64,000 nt of DNA from Myxococcus eversor (GCF_010894455.1 NZ_JAAIXY010000005.1:474260-538259), one strand, 5' to 3'. Positions 11,223-21,191 are shown, counted from the stretch's first letter. The notes: generated by a model not told the origin, from the sequence alone. Made by a program: numbers and translations.

Positions 11223-14200
11223 GCATCCACCATCGCCGGACGCGTATGTCTCGACGTGGATGGGGATGGACTCTGCGGCGCTGACGAGCCGGGTGTCGCG
11301 GGTGTGCGGCTGGTGCTGACGACGGGTCGCGAGGTGCGCACGGATTCGCGAGGACGCTTCCACCTCACGGGAGTGGACTCGCGCACGCCGGACGCCACGC
11401 GTGGACTTCATCTGCGTCCGGGTCGGCATCGCCTCAAGGTGGACCCTCGCTCACTGCCGGCCGCGAGTCAGGTGACGCCAGAGGCAGCCACGGTGGAGGT
11501 GCCCTGGGGCGCCGTCGCCCTCCAGGACTTCGCCGTGCGCAGCCTGGCTTCGGATGCGCCGCCTTTGGAGCTGTCCTATTCGCGGATGCCTCCCGTGGCC
11601 GACGTGGTCTCCGGCGAGGGCGCCGTGCGTTTCCGTGTCGCGGGACAGGCCGCAGTGGGAGACCGCGTGCGCATCGGCGGCGCCGACGCGGAGGTGGATG
11701 AGCGCGGTGGATGGAGCGCCTCGGTTCCCCTCATCGCTGGAGACAACACGCTGGTCATCCAGGCCACCGCGCCGGATGGCAAGGTGCGCGTCTCGCTTCA
11801 GCACGTCGATGTCGTGCGCCGCGCCGAAGGCTGGCTGGTGGTGCCGAGGCCCTTGGTGCTCGTGGGCGCGTTTCAGCTTCCCTCCGCGCGTGACGAAACC
11901 GCGGCCAGCGGAGTCACCCGGCTGAAGGTGGAGGCTCCCTCGGGGACCTCGGTGCGCGGCCCGTTGGGTGAGAGCTCCGTGGTCGATGCCGACGGCCGTG
12001 TGGAAGTTCCCGTGACGCTGGCTTCGGGGAACAACCACGTGACGCTGGCGCTGACTCCGCCCGGTGGCTCCGCTCACGAGGTGGTGGTGGACATCCTCGC
12101 GAAGCCGATGCCATTCGCGGTGGGGTTGCTGGACATCGAGGCGAGCTTCGCGCCGGCGGACAGCGACTTCCAGCTTCGCGGCAGAGGCTCAGCACACGCG
12201 GAGCTGCGCCTGGGCCCGGTGGACGTGGTGGGAGAGGTGGACCTGCGCGACACGGACGGCCGCACGCTGCGAGGCGCGGAACTCCCCGACTGGTTGCGTC
12301 CTCGCGTCCCCGAGCGCTTCGAGCGTGTGGCGGACCCTGACTTTTCGCCGGAGGAGTGGGCCGACGACTCGGTGTCGCTGACGCCGAACGCCTCCGAGGC
12401 CCGGCTCCGCGCGGAAGCACGTCATCCCGACTACGGCCGCGTGGGCCTGGGCACCTACCGCGCGCTGGTGCAGGACCGTGAGGTGGGCCGCTACCACCGC
12501 CCCCTCTTCGGCCCCTATGCGGAGCTGACCACCTCCAGCGCGAAGGGCCCGGAGCTCCGCGCTGGCGTGGACGCATTCGGTGGCAGCCTCACGGACCCGA
12601 CACGCGGACTCTCGGCCGTCCCCGCGCACGAAGAGCTTCGCGCCACGGGCGGCAGCCTCTTCTACCTGGGCGCGGTGTCGGTGGCGGAGGGCTCGGAGCT
12701 GGTGCGAGTGGAAGTGCGTGACGGTGTCACCGGACTGCCGCTGGCCGAGCGACACCTGGTGCGCGGGCGCGACTACGACATCGACTACTTCGCGGGGCGC
12801 ATCCTGCTGTCCCGGCCGCTGTCGTTCATGGCGGGTGACACCTTCCTGCGCACCGACATGTTGACGGAGGCACCGGAGCCGGTGCTCGTCGTCGATTACG
12901 CGGCGCTGCGCACGACGGGCACCGAGGACTCTGGAGGCGGCGAGGTGTGGGCCGAGTGGCGTGGCGCGCGCGTGGGACTGGCCGCGGTGCGTGAAGGCCG
13001 CGAGGGTCGTCCGTACACGCTCTACTCGGGCCGGGGCTCCGCGCGACTGGGCGCGTACTCGCTGGAGGCGGAGGCGGCATCCAGTCGCGGCATGGCGGTG
13101 GACTCGGGCGTGTTCGGCGTCTCCGACGACGGTGGCCTGAGCTTCCTGCGCCCTGGCGCGGGGCTGGCGACAGGTGGCGAGGCGCTGGGGTTGCGCATGC
13201 GCGGACCGGGACTGTGGAGCGAGGGCTCCGTGGATGCGTCCTATCGCTGGCGCGGGCGAGGCTTCTCGGACGGCGCGCACCTGGACGCGGCGCGCTTCCA
13301 GCAACTCGCGCTGCGGCTGCGTCAGCCCGTGGGGCGGCTGCGGTTGTCGCTGCTCGCGGATGGGCGGAACTCGGCGGACCCTCGTGAGCCCTTCGTGGAC
13401 AACCCCTTCTCCGCGAGCACCGTGGGCGCGAGCGTGGGTTGGGAGGAGTCCACCTGGGGCGTGAGCGTGGAGGCTCGGGATGCTCGGCTCAAGGCGGCCG
13501 AAGTCGTGGGGCAGGGTGACGCCCTGACGGGAGGCCGCACCTCCGTGGGTGTCGCGGGTCGCTACCGTCTGCTCGATGGCCTCTGGCTCCAGGCGTCGCA
13601 TCGCCAGAAGCTGGCCCTGCATGGCGCGGGGCCGGGCCGGGTGGATGACTCGTTCAGCGCGGCGGGCGTGGACGTGGAGCTGGGACGCGACACGCGCGTG
13701 GGTGCGCGCGGCGGCTGGGGACCGGAGCTGGGTCCTCGCGCCTGGGCGAACGTGGAGTCACGCAGTGGCTCGGACGTGTACTACGGCGGCTACTCCGTCG
13801 ATGTGGATGGGCCGGACTTCGGCGCGGGCAGGACGCTCACGGGGGCTCGCACCGAGCTGCCCGACAGCGGCACCGCGCTGTTCGTCGAGGAGGTGGGCCT
13901 TCATGACGCGACGTCCGTGCGGCTGTCGCGGGCGGTGGGGCTCCAGAAGACGGTGCTGGATGGCTTCAGCGTGGGGGCCCGCTACGAGCGCGGCGTGCGC
14001 AGCCTGCTGGACGTGAATCCTCCGCTGCGGCGCGATGCGGGCGGCGTCTTCGGCCAACTGCTCCTGGAGCGGTTGCGGCTGGAGGGCCGCTTCGAGGTGC
14101 GGCGGGAGAAGGGCACGCCGGAGCGCGGAGCGAGCGAGGCGGTGGACCGACTCCAGACGGTGGTGGCGCTGGCCGCCGAGGCGGAGCTGCTGCGCGACGT

Positions 14201-14738
14201 GACGGCTTCTGGCCGCGTGGACTTCGCGCGGACCGTCAACGACGACGCGCTGGAGGCTCGGCTGCTGGAGGGCTACGCGGCGGTGGCGTGGCGACCCGGC
14301 CCGTGGCTCGTGGTGGCGCGCTATGGTGTGACGCGGGAGCTCTTGCCGGGTACTCGGGCCGCGTTTGGCGACAGGGCCTTGCAGATTCTCTCCCTGCTTC
14401 CCGCGGTGCGCCTGGGCGACAGGTTCTCGGTGGCCGCGGGCCTTCACGCGGGGCACAGCAGCCTGGAGGGCTCCTCGCGGTGGGTGTGGACAGGCACGGT
14501 GCGTCCGGCGGTCCGAATCGTGGGTGGGCTGGAGGTGGCGGCGGAGCTGGCCCGTCGGACGGCTTCACCCGAAGGCGACCGGCTGACAGCGGTGCGCGCG
14601 GAAGTGGCATATCGGATGGATGAGAAGCTCCGAATGGCTGTCGGGTACACACTGCTGGGCTTCAGCGGTTTGGGTTTGGGCTCCGAGTCGTCCGAAGATC
14701 AGGACCGGCTCTACCTCCGGGCGGAGCTCGCCTACTAG
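11133..14738 (+). CDS. Large exported protein with SdrD-like B repeat and C-terminal beta-barrel
   Basis: The 1201-residue product starts MKRSGLLVLSVLL with a clean signal peptide (cleavage near ASG-QG). An SdrD B-like domain (about 28-105, CLDVDGDGLCGADEPGV, a Ca-binding-type loop) is followed by two Ig-like segments. From about 350 there are many amphipathic strands, ending in an aromatic C-terminus (YLRAELAY) typical of outer-membrane barrels. An ATG at 11064 overlaps the previous stop and is in frame, but it adds an arginine-rich stretch created by a local duplication; ATG 11133 restores a normal signal peptide. AGGAG of the next gene overlaps its stop. Confidence 0.75.
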   Translation: MKRSGLLVLSVLLCAGAASGQGVSMDVPSLASTIAGRVCLDVDGDGLCGADEPGVAGVRLVLTTGREVRTDSRGRFHLTGVDSRTPDATRGLHLRPGRHRLKVDPRSLPAASQVTPEAATVEVPWGAVALQDFAVRSLASDAPPLELSYSRMPPVADVVSGEGAVRFRVAGQAAVGDRVRIGGADAEVDERGGWSASVPLIAGDNTLVIQATAPDGKVRVSLQHVDVVRRAEGWLVVPRPLVLVGAFQLPSARDETAASGVTRLKVEAPSGTSVRGPLGESSVVDADGRVEVPVTLASGNNHVTLALTPPGGSAHEVVVDILAKPMPFAVGLLDIEASFAPADSDFQLRGRGSAHAELRLGPVDVVGEVDLRDTDGRTLRGAELPDWLRPRVPERFERVADPDFSPEEWADDSVSLTPNASEARLRAEARHPDYGRVGLGTYRALVQDREVGRYHRPLFGPYAELTTSSAKGPELRAGVDAFGGSLTDPTRGLSAVPAHEELRATGGSLFYLGAVSVAEGSELVRVEVRDGVTGLPLAERHLVRGRDYDIDYFAGRILLSRPLSFMAGDTFLRTDMLTEAPEPVLVVDYAALRTTGTEDSGGGEVWAEWRGARVGLAAVREGREGRPYTLYSGRGSARLGAYSLEAEAASSRGMAVDSGVFGVSDDGGLSFLRPGAGLATGGEALGLRMRGPGLWSEGSVDASYRWRGRGFSDGAHLDAARFQQLALRLRQPVGRLRLSLLADGRNSADPREPFVDNPFSASTVGASVGWEESTWGVSVEARDARLKAAEVVGQGDALTGGRTSVGVAGRYRLLDGLWLQASHRQKLALHGAGPGRVDDSFSAAGVDVELGRDTRVGARGGWGPELGPRAWANVESRSGSDVYYGGYSVDVDGPDFGAGRTLTGARTELPDSGTALFVEEVGLHDATSVRLSRAVGLQKTVLDGFSVGARYERGVRSLLDVNPPLRRDAGGVFGQLLLERLRLEGRFEVRREKGTPERGASEAVDRLQTVVALAAEAELLRDVTASGRVDFARTVNDDALEARLLEGYAAVAWRPGPWLVVARYGVTRELLPGTRAAFGDRALQILSLLPAVRLGDRFSVAAGLHAGHSSLEGSSRWVWTGTVRPAVRIVGGLEVAAELARRTASPEGDRLTAVRAEVAYRMDEKLRMAVGYTLLGFSGLGLGSESSEDQDRLYLRAELAY

Positions 14739-14747
14739 GAGTAACTC

Positions 14748-17700
14748 GTGCGCGCCGGCATCCTCATCTGCCTCTGTCTGGGACTGTCCGCGGTGGCGTC
14801 CGCGGAGTGGAAGGAAGGCCTCACGGTCCCGGGAGAGCCTCGCGACGTGAGGGCATGGGAGCCCTTCACCGTCGCCATCGCTCACTCCACGGGCGCGGAG
14901 CTGCACGTCAACGAGGAGCAGGTGGCCAACCGCAACCTGTCGCCCGCCGTGGGCACGTTGTTGTTGACCTCGGGTTGCTTCGCGGGCGTGCGCAGCGACG
15001 GCGAAATCTTCGCCTACAACAACTGTCTGCCCAACGGCAGCATCATCCCCAACCTGCCCACCGCGACGACGATGGAGGTCCGCCGGGTGATGCAGACCGC
15101 GTCGGGCACCGGCTACGCCGCCATCGCCGTCGACACGAACGACCTCCTGCTGTTGCACGCGACGCCATCCGAGACGGCCACCTTCCCCTGGCCCACCCGA
15201 GTCCTGGAGACGACCCAGTTCCGGGCCACGTCGGTGATGGGAGTGACGGAGTCCGCGGGGGGAGTGACGCATGCGCTCGTCCCTGTCACCGGCACGCCGA
15301 ACCTCATCTACCTTCGCGGCGACAAGGTGGAGGCCTCGTTCAGCATGAATCCGGCGCTGACGCCGCTGCCGCTCCAGACGGTGGACCTCATCCCCACGAG
15401 CGGGCTGTTTCCCATCCTCCTGGCGGGCAACGCGGACGGCCTCTTCCGGGCGCCCATCTCGGCATCTCCGGCGCCTGGGGATTTCAGTCGAGTCACGCTG
15501 GTCGACTCGGGGCCGGTGAGCATCGTCTCCGTCGATGTGAATACCGAGCTGAGCACCGGCCGGGGAACGGGCTTTGGCCTCGCGGTGGGCACGCGCAATG
15601 GCGGAGAGCATGTCGTGCTCGGCGCCGTGCCGACAGGAAGCGCCAGCGACTCCGGCACCACGTGGCGAGTGCATCCCGCGTTCGCGAACGCGTCGCTGCC
15701 GGTGTCGGACCCGTTCGACCAGGTGTCCTGCGTGGACTCCAGCTTCTGCGTCATCACCCTGCGCAACCAGGGGCAGAACGTCATCTATTACGTCAACGCC
15801 GTGGCCCCGCTGTTCGGCGCGATTCCGGACCCCGTCCTCATCGACGAGGGAACGACGCGGATACTGGATGTCATGGCGAGCGACGAGGACGGCGACGCGG
15901 TGCGGGTCTCCGCCGACGTGGGGGCGACGCCGCTGACCGTCAACGCCACGCCTGGGGTGGATGCGCTGTCGCTGTCCCTCACCGCCCCGGAGGTCTGCGA
16001 GCCGACCACGACCCAGTTCACCGTGTTCGCCTCGGACGGCCTGGGCGCGCATGACCGGCAGACCACGGTGACGGTGCGAATCGAGAACACGGAAGGGCCC
16101 GGAGCGCCCGGGGTGCTGCCGCTCCAGGGGAACACCACCACGGCGGGAGGCTCCTCGCTCGTGTTCACCGCCTCCCCGAGCGCCGGAATCTGCGAGTCGG
16201 TGGACTACGTGTGGAACGCCCCCCCGGGCCAGCCGATGTTGCAGACAGAGGAGGATGGCCGCGTCGCGACGTTCGTGCCCCCGGAGTTCCTCTGCTCCGC
16301 GACGGGCGCGCGCTACACCTACGAAGTCCGTGCACGGGACAAGGGGCGGACTCCGTCCGAGCCCACGTCTATCTCCGTCGACGTGCGGCCCTGGGGCAAG
16401 CCGGCAGCGCCCTTCGCGCCGAACACGGTTCGACAGGTGAGGTCGGGGAGCACCGTGGAACTGCGTCCCGAGGCGCTGCACGCCTGCGAGGCCACGGCGG
16501 GTCTCCCCCAGTTGGAGACGGTGTGGCGGCTCCAGGATGGAAGCTCCGTGCCTCCAGGGCTCACGGTGAAGGACGGTGCTGGCAATCCCGTCGACCTCAC
16601 GTCGCCCGTCACGGCGCCGGCGCTCCAGGTGTCGGCGGAGGGCTGCGAGCTGGCGGCGCTGACGCTGGTGGCGCGCAACCGGATGACCGTCCCTGGAGTC
16701 GGCGTGGTGGAGGGGCCCGAGGCCCCGGTACGAGTGGACGCCCAGCCAGAAGCGGAGGACGTGTCCGCCGCGAGCCTAGACCTGTCGCTGCGCGTCACCT
16801 TGGGCGGACAGGACGTCGAGGCGACCTTGGGCACGTCGCTGCGCTGCCCCGGGACGTACGCGCTCAAGGCGCGCATGTTCCTGGAGTCCGTCGACGGCGT
16901 GCAGCTTGCCTCCCAGGTGGTGCCCGTGCCGGGCGCCTGGCGCTTTCAGTTGCCCTCGGTCTGCTCGGCCACCACGTACACCGTGCGCGGAGAGCTCTTC
17001 TCCGATGTCTCCACGCCCGTCGAAGCGGGCCGCGCGCGACAGTCGCTGACGGCGGAGGCACGGGCCGTGGCCCTGGGGGGGGTGGAGGGTGATGCGCTGG
17101 TGGCGCGTTGTGGCGAAGGCGCGAAGACGACCCTGACACAGCGGATTCCTCCCGATGCGTGCGCGGACGTGGAGGTCTCCTGGTCCAGGGACAGCGGCCC
17201 CGCGCTCGCGCAGGACGAATTGTCGGGGACGAGCGTCACCGTGGCCACGCTCGAGACGGGCCTGCAGGAACTGGTGGGGACGTCCATCACCCTGCGCGTC
17301 ACCGCCGACGCGGGTGGGGGCAATGCGGCCACGCGGGTGCACACGGTGCCGATTGTCGCGGACCCCTTCGTCGACGTGGCGCACTCCACGGAGTCCACCT
17401 CCGGCCAGGAGACGGGGCTGGTGGGCGTGGTGGTGCAGTTGAGCAACACCACGGACTGCGGCGTCACCGGCCTGCGTCATGTGGAGCGCATCGAGGGCAT
17501 GGAGCTGGTGCCCGGCAGCGTGAAGGTGGCGGGCGCGACGCTGGCGGAGCAGTCAGTCGAAGGCGGCTTCCAGGTGGAGGGCGTGGCGTTGGCCGCTCAC
17601 GAGACGCGCACGCTGACGTACGTGGTCCGTCCCCGCCTGCTGTCGTCGCCGCGCTTCGCCGGTGAGGTGTTCCTCAACGGCGTGCCCGTGTCCGGGGCGT

Positions 17701-17819
17701 CGTTGAGCGAACAACCGTCGTCCTGTGGCTGCTCGCAGGGAGGCTCGGGCGCGGCGCTGTTCGGACTGCTTGCGATGGCACAGTGGCTGCGCCGCCGTCG
17801 AGATGGCACGCGGCGCTGA
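14748..17819 (+). CDS. Exported MYXO-CTERM surface protein with Ig-like repeats
   Basis: The 1023-residue product begins at GTG 14748, with AGGAG overlapping the preceding TAG, and a signal peptide (cleavage near ASA-EW). The N-terminal third is unassigned. From about 365 there are Ig/cadherin-like domains (EDGDAVRVSAD, TTQFTVFASDGLGAHDRQT), then a DUF11-like repeat near 880-980. The tail SSCGCSQGGSGAALFGLL with RRRR is a classic MYXO-CTERM sorting signal, predicted to be processed by a rhombosortase-like system and displayed on the cell surface. It ends the riboswitch-headed gene run; the three neighbours are exported too. Confidence 0.82.
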   Translation: MRAGILICLCLGLSAVASAEWKEGLTVPGEPRDVRAWEPFTVAIAHSTGAELHVNEEQVANRNLSPAVGTLLLTSGCFAGVRSDGEIFAYNNCLPNGSIIPNLPTATTMEVRRVMQTASGTGYAAIAVDTNDLLLLHATPSETATFPWPTRVLETTQFRATSVMGVTESAGGVTHALVPVTGTPNLIYLRGDKVEASFSMNPALTPLPLQTVDLIPTSGLFPILLAGNADGLFRAPISASPAPGDFSRVTLVDSGPVSIVSVDVNTELSTGRGTGFGLAVGTRNGGEHVVLGAVPTGSASDSGTTWRVHPAFANASLPVSDPFDQVSCVDSSFCVITLRNQGQNVIYYVNAVAPLFGAIPDPVLIDEGTTRILDVMASDEDGDAVRVSADVGATPLTVNATPGVDALSLSLTAPEVCEPTTTQFTVFASDGLGAHDRQTTVTVRIENTEGPGAPGVLPLQGNTTTAGGSSLVFTASPSAGICESVDYVWNAPPGQPMLQTEEDGRVATFVPPEFLCSATGARYTYEVRARDKGRTPSEPTSISVDVRPWGKPAAPFAPNTVRQVRSGSTVELRPEALHACEATAGLPQLETVWRLQDGSSVPPGLTVKDGAGNPVDLTSPVTAPALQVSAEGCELAALTLVARNRMTVPGVGVVEGPEAPVRVDAQPEAEDVSAASLDLSLRVTLGGQDVEATLGTSLRCPGTYALKARMFLESVDGVQLASQVVPVPGAWRFQLPSVCSATTYTVRGELFSDVSTPVEAGRARQSLTAEARAVALGGVEGDALVARCGEGAKTTLTQRIPPDACADVEVSWSRDSGPALAQDELSGTSVTVATLETGLQELVGTSITLRVTADAGGGNAATRVHTVPIVADPFVDVAHSTESTSGQETGLVGVVVQLSNTTDCGVTGLRHVERIEGMELVPGSVKVAGATLAEQSVEGGFQVEGVALAAHETRTLTYVVRPRLLSSPRFAGEVFLNGVPVSGASLSEQPSSCGCSQGGSGAALFGLLAMAQWLRRRRDGTRR

Positions 17820-17895
17820 CTCAGCGGCCGATCGCGGTGGCGCAGTGGCTGTGCCGGCGTCGAGACGGCACGCTGCGCTGACTTAGAGGCCGAAG
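17772..17895. repeat. 62-bp tandem duplication of a MYXO-CTERM gene tail
   Basis: The 62 bp that encode the last MAQWLRRRRDG codons and the stop are repeated directly downstream (17772-17833 and 17834-17895, about 52 of 62 bases identical). The second copy still reads VAQWLCRRRDGTLR then TGA. It also supplies the last codons and TAA of the convergent gene on the minus strand. Confidence 0.85.
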
Positions 17896-19259
17896 GAGAT
17901 CCGGTGGCGGCGGCTCGGCGTCTCCGGCCGCTCCTCCAGCACGCCGAGCAGCTCCAGGCCCCGCAGCGTCGCCAGCGCCTGTCGCTCCGACAGGTCCGTC
18001 AGCGCGAGCAGGTCCTCCACCGTCTTGCTGCCGTCCGCGTAGGCCAGCAGCAACGCCTGCGGCCCCTGCAGCTTCAGCTCGTGCAGGCCGTACGGCGGAT
18101 CGGCGGTGGGGAAGAGGCGGCGCCCTTGCCCCATGCGCTGCCGCAGGGCCACCAGCGTCTCCGTCTTCTCCACGCCCTCCAACACCAGGTCGCCCGGGAA
18201 CACGGACAGCTTCACCAGGTCCGCGCGCTGCGGCCTCATGGCGCTGAAGCCGTAGGCACCCTCCGTCCAGGTGAAGGTGGACCAGAGCAGCTCGCGGACC
18301 TGCTCCTCCAGGAGCTGTCGCCGCCAAGGCGCATCCAGCAGGCCCTGGCGAATCATCGCCTCACCGGTGCGCAGGCCCTCCTGCCGGGCGAAGGCGGCCA
18401 CCTCCGCGAGCTTCTGCTCCGTGAGCACGCCCTTGCGGACACAGAAGCGACCGAAGCGCTCGTGGGCCAGATTGGAGGCCGCGTACACGATGCGGCCGGA
18501 CTCGAAGTAGACGACCTTGAGGATGGAGCCCTGCTGGAGCTTCAGCTCTCCATGGTGCCGCGCCTCGTAGTAGGCGTTGAGCAGCCGCGCCACCGAGGTG
18601 TCCTTCAGGTCTCCCGCGAGGGACCACTCGGGCAGCGCGCGCCGCGTCTTGGCCGTCGTGGGCTGCGCGCCCGTCCACACCTTCTCCCGGTGCGCGAAGG
18701 GCAGCGGCAGCGCGGGCTCCTCGCTCTCCAGTCCGGGCAGCGGGGCGGAGTCGGGGATGGTCTGCATGGGAGCGCTGGCCTCGCCGCCGTCCTCGGCTTC
18801 GGGAACCAGCTCCTCCAGGACGATGAGGTCCGCGTCGTCGAGCAGCTCGTCCTGGGCCGCGCCATCCTCCACGGGCGGTGGCGCGCGGGGCGCGGGCTCC
18901 ACGCCGCTCGCCTGCTCCAGGGCTTCCATCACCTGGATGAGCTCGAAGGGCTTCTCGAAGAAGGCCCTGGCGCCATGGACCTGCACGGCCTCCTGCGCGA
19001 AGCGGTCACCCTTGTACACACCGCTCACGGCGATGGCGGGGATGCCGTGGGCCCGCAGGGCGGCGAGCACCTCGCTGCCACGGATGTCCGGCAGGAGCAG
19101 GTCCACCAGCGCCGCGTCCCACTTGGAGCCGGGGCTGAGCGCCTCCAACGCGGCCTCGCCGGTGTGCACGGCGCGCGCGTCGTGGCCCCGGCTCTGGGCC
19201 GTGGAGACGATGAGGGAGGCCAGCTCGTGGTTGTCCTCGACGATGAGCAGTCGCGCCAT
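17883..19259 (-). CDS. Response regulator with DUF4388 (PATAN) output domain
   Basis: The 458-residue protein has an N-terminal receiver (MARLLIVEDNHELA; phospho-Asp in ALVDLLLPDIRGS; Lys in FFEKPF), an acidic linker and a DUF4388 domain from about 215 (SLAGDLKDTSVARLLNAYYEARHHGEL). A second half carries winged-helix-like repeats. DUF4388 proteins are common in myxobacterial signalling, with roles largely unknown. A longer form starting at 19289 (10 more residues) is possible; that ATG shares a CATG with the divergent gene. The C-terminal codons fall in a 62-bp duplicated segment. Confidence 0.85.
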   Translation of the reverse strand: MARLLIVEDNHELASLIVSTAQSRGHDARAVHTGEAALEALSPGSKWDAALVDLLLPDIRGSEVLAALRAHGIPAIAVSGVYKGDRFAQEAVQVHGARAFFEKPFELIQVMEALEQASGVEPAPRAPPPVEDGAAQDELLDDADLIVLEELVPEAEDGGEASAPMQTIPDSAPLPGLESEEPALPLPFAHREKVWTGAQPTTAKTRRALPEWSLAGDLKDTSVARLLNAYYEARHHGELKLQQGSILKVVYFESGRIVYAASNLAHERFGRFCVRKGVLTEQKLAEVAAFARQEGLRTGEAMIRQGLLDAPWRRQLLEEQVRELLWSTFTWTEGAYGFSAMRPQRADLVKLSVFPGDLVLEGVEKTETLVALRQRMGQGRRLFPTADPPYGLHELKLQGPQALLLAYADGSKTVEDLLALTDLSERQALATLRGLELLGVLEERPETPSRRHRISFGL

Positions 19260-19287
19260 GGGCGGCGGGACCATACCATCCGCCCTC

Positions 19288-19674
19288 ATGAACGTTCAGG
19301 GCTTCCACCATGTCGCAATCCAGGCGGAGGACATCGAGCGGGTGACGGCCTTCTACAGGGACTTGCTGGGCTTCCCCGAGCTCACCCGCCACCTGCGCCC
19401 GGACGGCTCCTTGCGGAGCATCTGGGTGGGCGTGCCCGGGGGCGGCTTCCTGGCCATCGAGGCGGCGGGCATGGCGCCAGAGCCGCTCCCGTTCCGCCAC
19501 GAGCGCCCGGGCCTGCTGATGCTCGCGTTCCGAATCGCCAGGACGGAGCGGGACGCGGTGGTGTCCGAGCTTACTCAGGCGGGCGTCCCGCTGGAGCACG
19601 AGACGCGGTGGACGGTGTACGTGCGGGACCCGGAGGGCAACCGGGTGGCGCTCAGCCACCACCCGGAGGACTAG
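19288..19674 (+). CDS. VOC-family (glyoxalase/dioxygenase fold) protein
   Basis: The 128-residue single-domain protein starts MNVQGFHHVAIQAEDIERV, and has two beta-alpha-beta-beta-beta modules. Candidate metal ligands are His7 or His8, Glu53-region acids and the C-terminal VYVRDPEGNRVALS motif of the family. The substrate cannot be told. No ribosome site is seen in the 28 bp separating it from the divergent regulator, so a leaderless or weakly translated message is possible. Confidence 0.8.
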   Translation: MNVQGFHHVAIQAEDIERVTAFYRDLLGFPELTRHLRPDGSLRSIWVGVPGGGFLAIEAAGMAPEPLPFRHERPGLLMLAFRIARTERDAVVSELTQAGVPLEHETRWTVYVRDPEGNRVALSHHPED

Positions 19675-19705
19675 GAGCCCTGGGTGTGCGTGCTTGCGGA
19701 GTGGG

Positions 19706-21073
19706 ATGGGGCGCGGCTACAAGCCGGACATGCGCCTGGGCGAACAGCTCCTGAATGATGGCCTCGTCACCGCGGAGGGACTCGAGGAAGCACTCGAGGC
19801 CCAGGTGGTGCATGGCGGCCGGCTCGGGACGAACCTGGTGGAGCTGGGGCTGCTGTCCGAGGTGGACCTGGCCAAGACGCTGGGGACGCTGCACAACAGC
19901 GCGTTCGCCTCCGGGGAGATGGTGCCGGACCCCAAGGCGCTGGAGCTGGTGCCGCCCAACCAGGCGGATGACAAGGAGCTGCTCCCCATGCGGGTGGATG
20001 CGACGCGCCTGAGCGTCGCCGTCGTCAACCCGCACGACTTCACGACGTTGGACGCGATTGCCTTCAAGACGGGCAAGCGCGTGGTGCCGGTGGTCATCCC
20101 CGAGTTCCGGATGAACCAGCTGCTGCGCCGCTACACCAAGGCCTTCCGTCCGCTGCGCGCCATCGACATGAACGCGGTGCGGCCTCGCCCCAAGCCGGGC
20201 TCGCAGGCGGCGGCGGAGATCGCGAAGGCCGAGGAGAAGCCGCCCGACCTGATGAGCGAGGAGGAGTTCCAGTCCGTCTACGCGCAGGCGCTGCGCGGTG
20301 GCGCGGACTACGAAGGGGACATGGGCGAGGAGGAGGTCATCACCGGCGTCGAGGTGGTGGAAGCCCTCCCCGAGCTCCCGCCGATTCCCATGCCGACGGC
20401 GCCGGTGGCGCGTCCGGTGGTGGCTCCGCCTCCCGCGATGCAGCCTCCCGCGCCGCGCCCGGTGGCTCCGCCGACGCCTCCCGTGCAGGCGGGCATTCCC
20501 GTGGCCCCCCTGCCTCCGGTGGCGCCCGTCGCCCCGCCGCCCATGGCCGCCGCGCCCGTGCAGCGCGCGCCCGAGCCTGCTCCCACGCCGCTGACGTTCG
20601 CGGAGGCGCAGGCGGAGCTGGCGCGCAGCACGGACCGCGAGGACGTGGCGCGCACGGTGCTGCGCTTCGCATTGGGCAAGTGGCGGCGCAACCTGCTGCT
20701 GTCCGTGCAGGGCAGCCTCGTCACGGGCTGGCACGGCATGGGCCCGGGGGTGCGCGAGGCGGCGGTGCGTCGCATCGGCGTGGCGCTCCGGGAGCAGAGC
20801 ACGTTCCGGTTGGTGCGAGACACGCGCTCGCACTACGTCGGGCCGGTGCGCCGGGACGCGGCGATGGGCGTGTTCTACAAGCTGCTGGGGGGCGGCTTCC
20901 CGACGACGGCGGTCATCCTGCCGCTGCTCGTCCGAGGCAAGGTGGTCCACTTGCTGTACGTGGACAACGGGCCGGATCAGCTCACGCCGCCTGACGTGGG
21001 CGAGCTGATGATCCTCTCGCAAAGCGTGGGTCGCTCGTACGAGGCGATGATGCGGCGCCGCAAGAGCGCGTAG
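19706..21073 (+). CDS. GspE/MshE N-terminal-domain protein with GAF-like C-terminus
   Basis: The 455-residue protein opens with a T2SSE-N/MshEN-type domain (MRLGEQLLNDGLVTAEGLEEAL, then LVELGLLSEVDLAKTLG, about 9-150), a fold that in related ATPases binds nucleotides or cyclic di-GMP. A long Pro/Ala/Val linker (about 215-295) leads to a C-terminal GAF-like domain (about 310-450). There is no secretion ATPase core, so it is a regulatory relative and not an assembly motor. ATG 19706 has GGAG nearby. It lies between the VOC gene and the unusual hybrid kinase. Confidence 0.75.
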   Translation: MGRGYKPDMRLGEQLLNDGLVTAEGLEEALEAQVVHGGRLGTNLVELGLLSEVDLAKTLGTLHNSAFASGEMVPDPKALELVPPNQADDKELLPMRVDATRLSVAVVNPHDFTTLDAIAFKTGKRVVPVVIPEFRMNQLLRRYTKAFRPLRAIDMNAVRPRPKPGSQAAAEIAKAEEKPPDLMSEEEFQSVYAQALRGGADYEGDMGEEEVITGVEVVEALPELPPIPMPTAPVARPVVAPPPAMQPPAPRPVAPPTPPVQAGIPVAPLPPVAPVAPPPMAAAPVQRAPEPAPTPLTFAEAQAELARSTDREDVARTVLRFALGKWRRNLLLSVQGSLVTGWHGMGPGVREAAVRRIGVALREQSTFRLVRDTRSHYVGPVRRDAAMGVFYKLLGGGFPTTAVILPLLVRGKVVHLLYVDNGPDQLTPPDVGELMILSQSVGRSYEAMMRRRKSA

Positions 21074-21191
21074 TCGTCATCCGGGATTCTGGGAGACGGT
21101 TCGTCTGTTCGGTGTCGCCGCGATGTCGTGGCGTCACGGGGTCCGGGTGTGTTCCGGCCCTGTGACGGGTGCGGATTCACGGGAGCAACGC

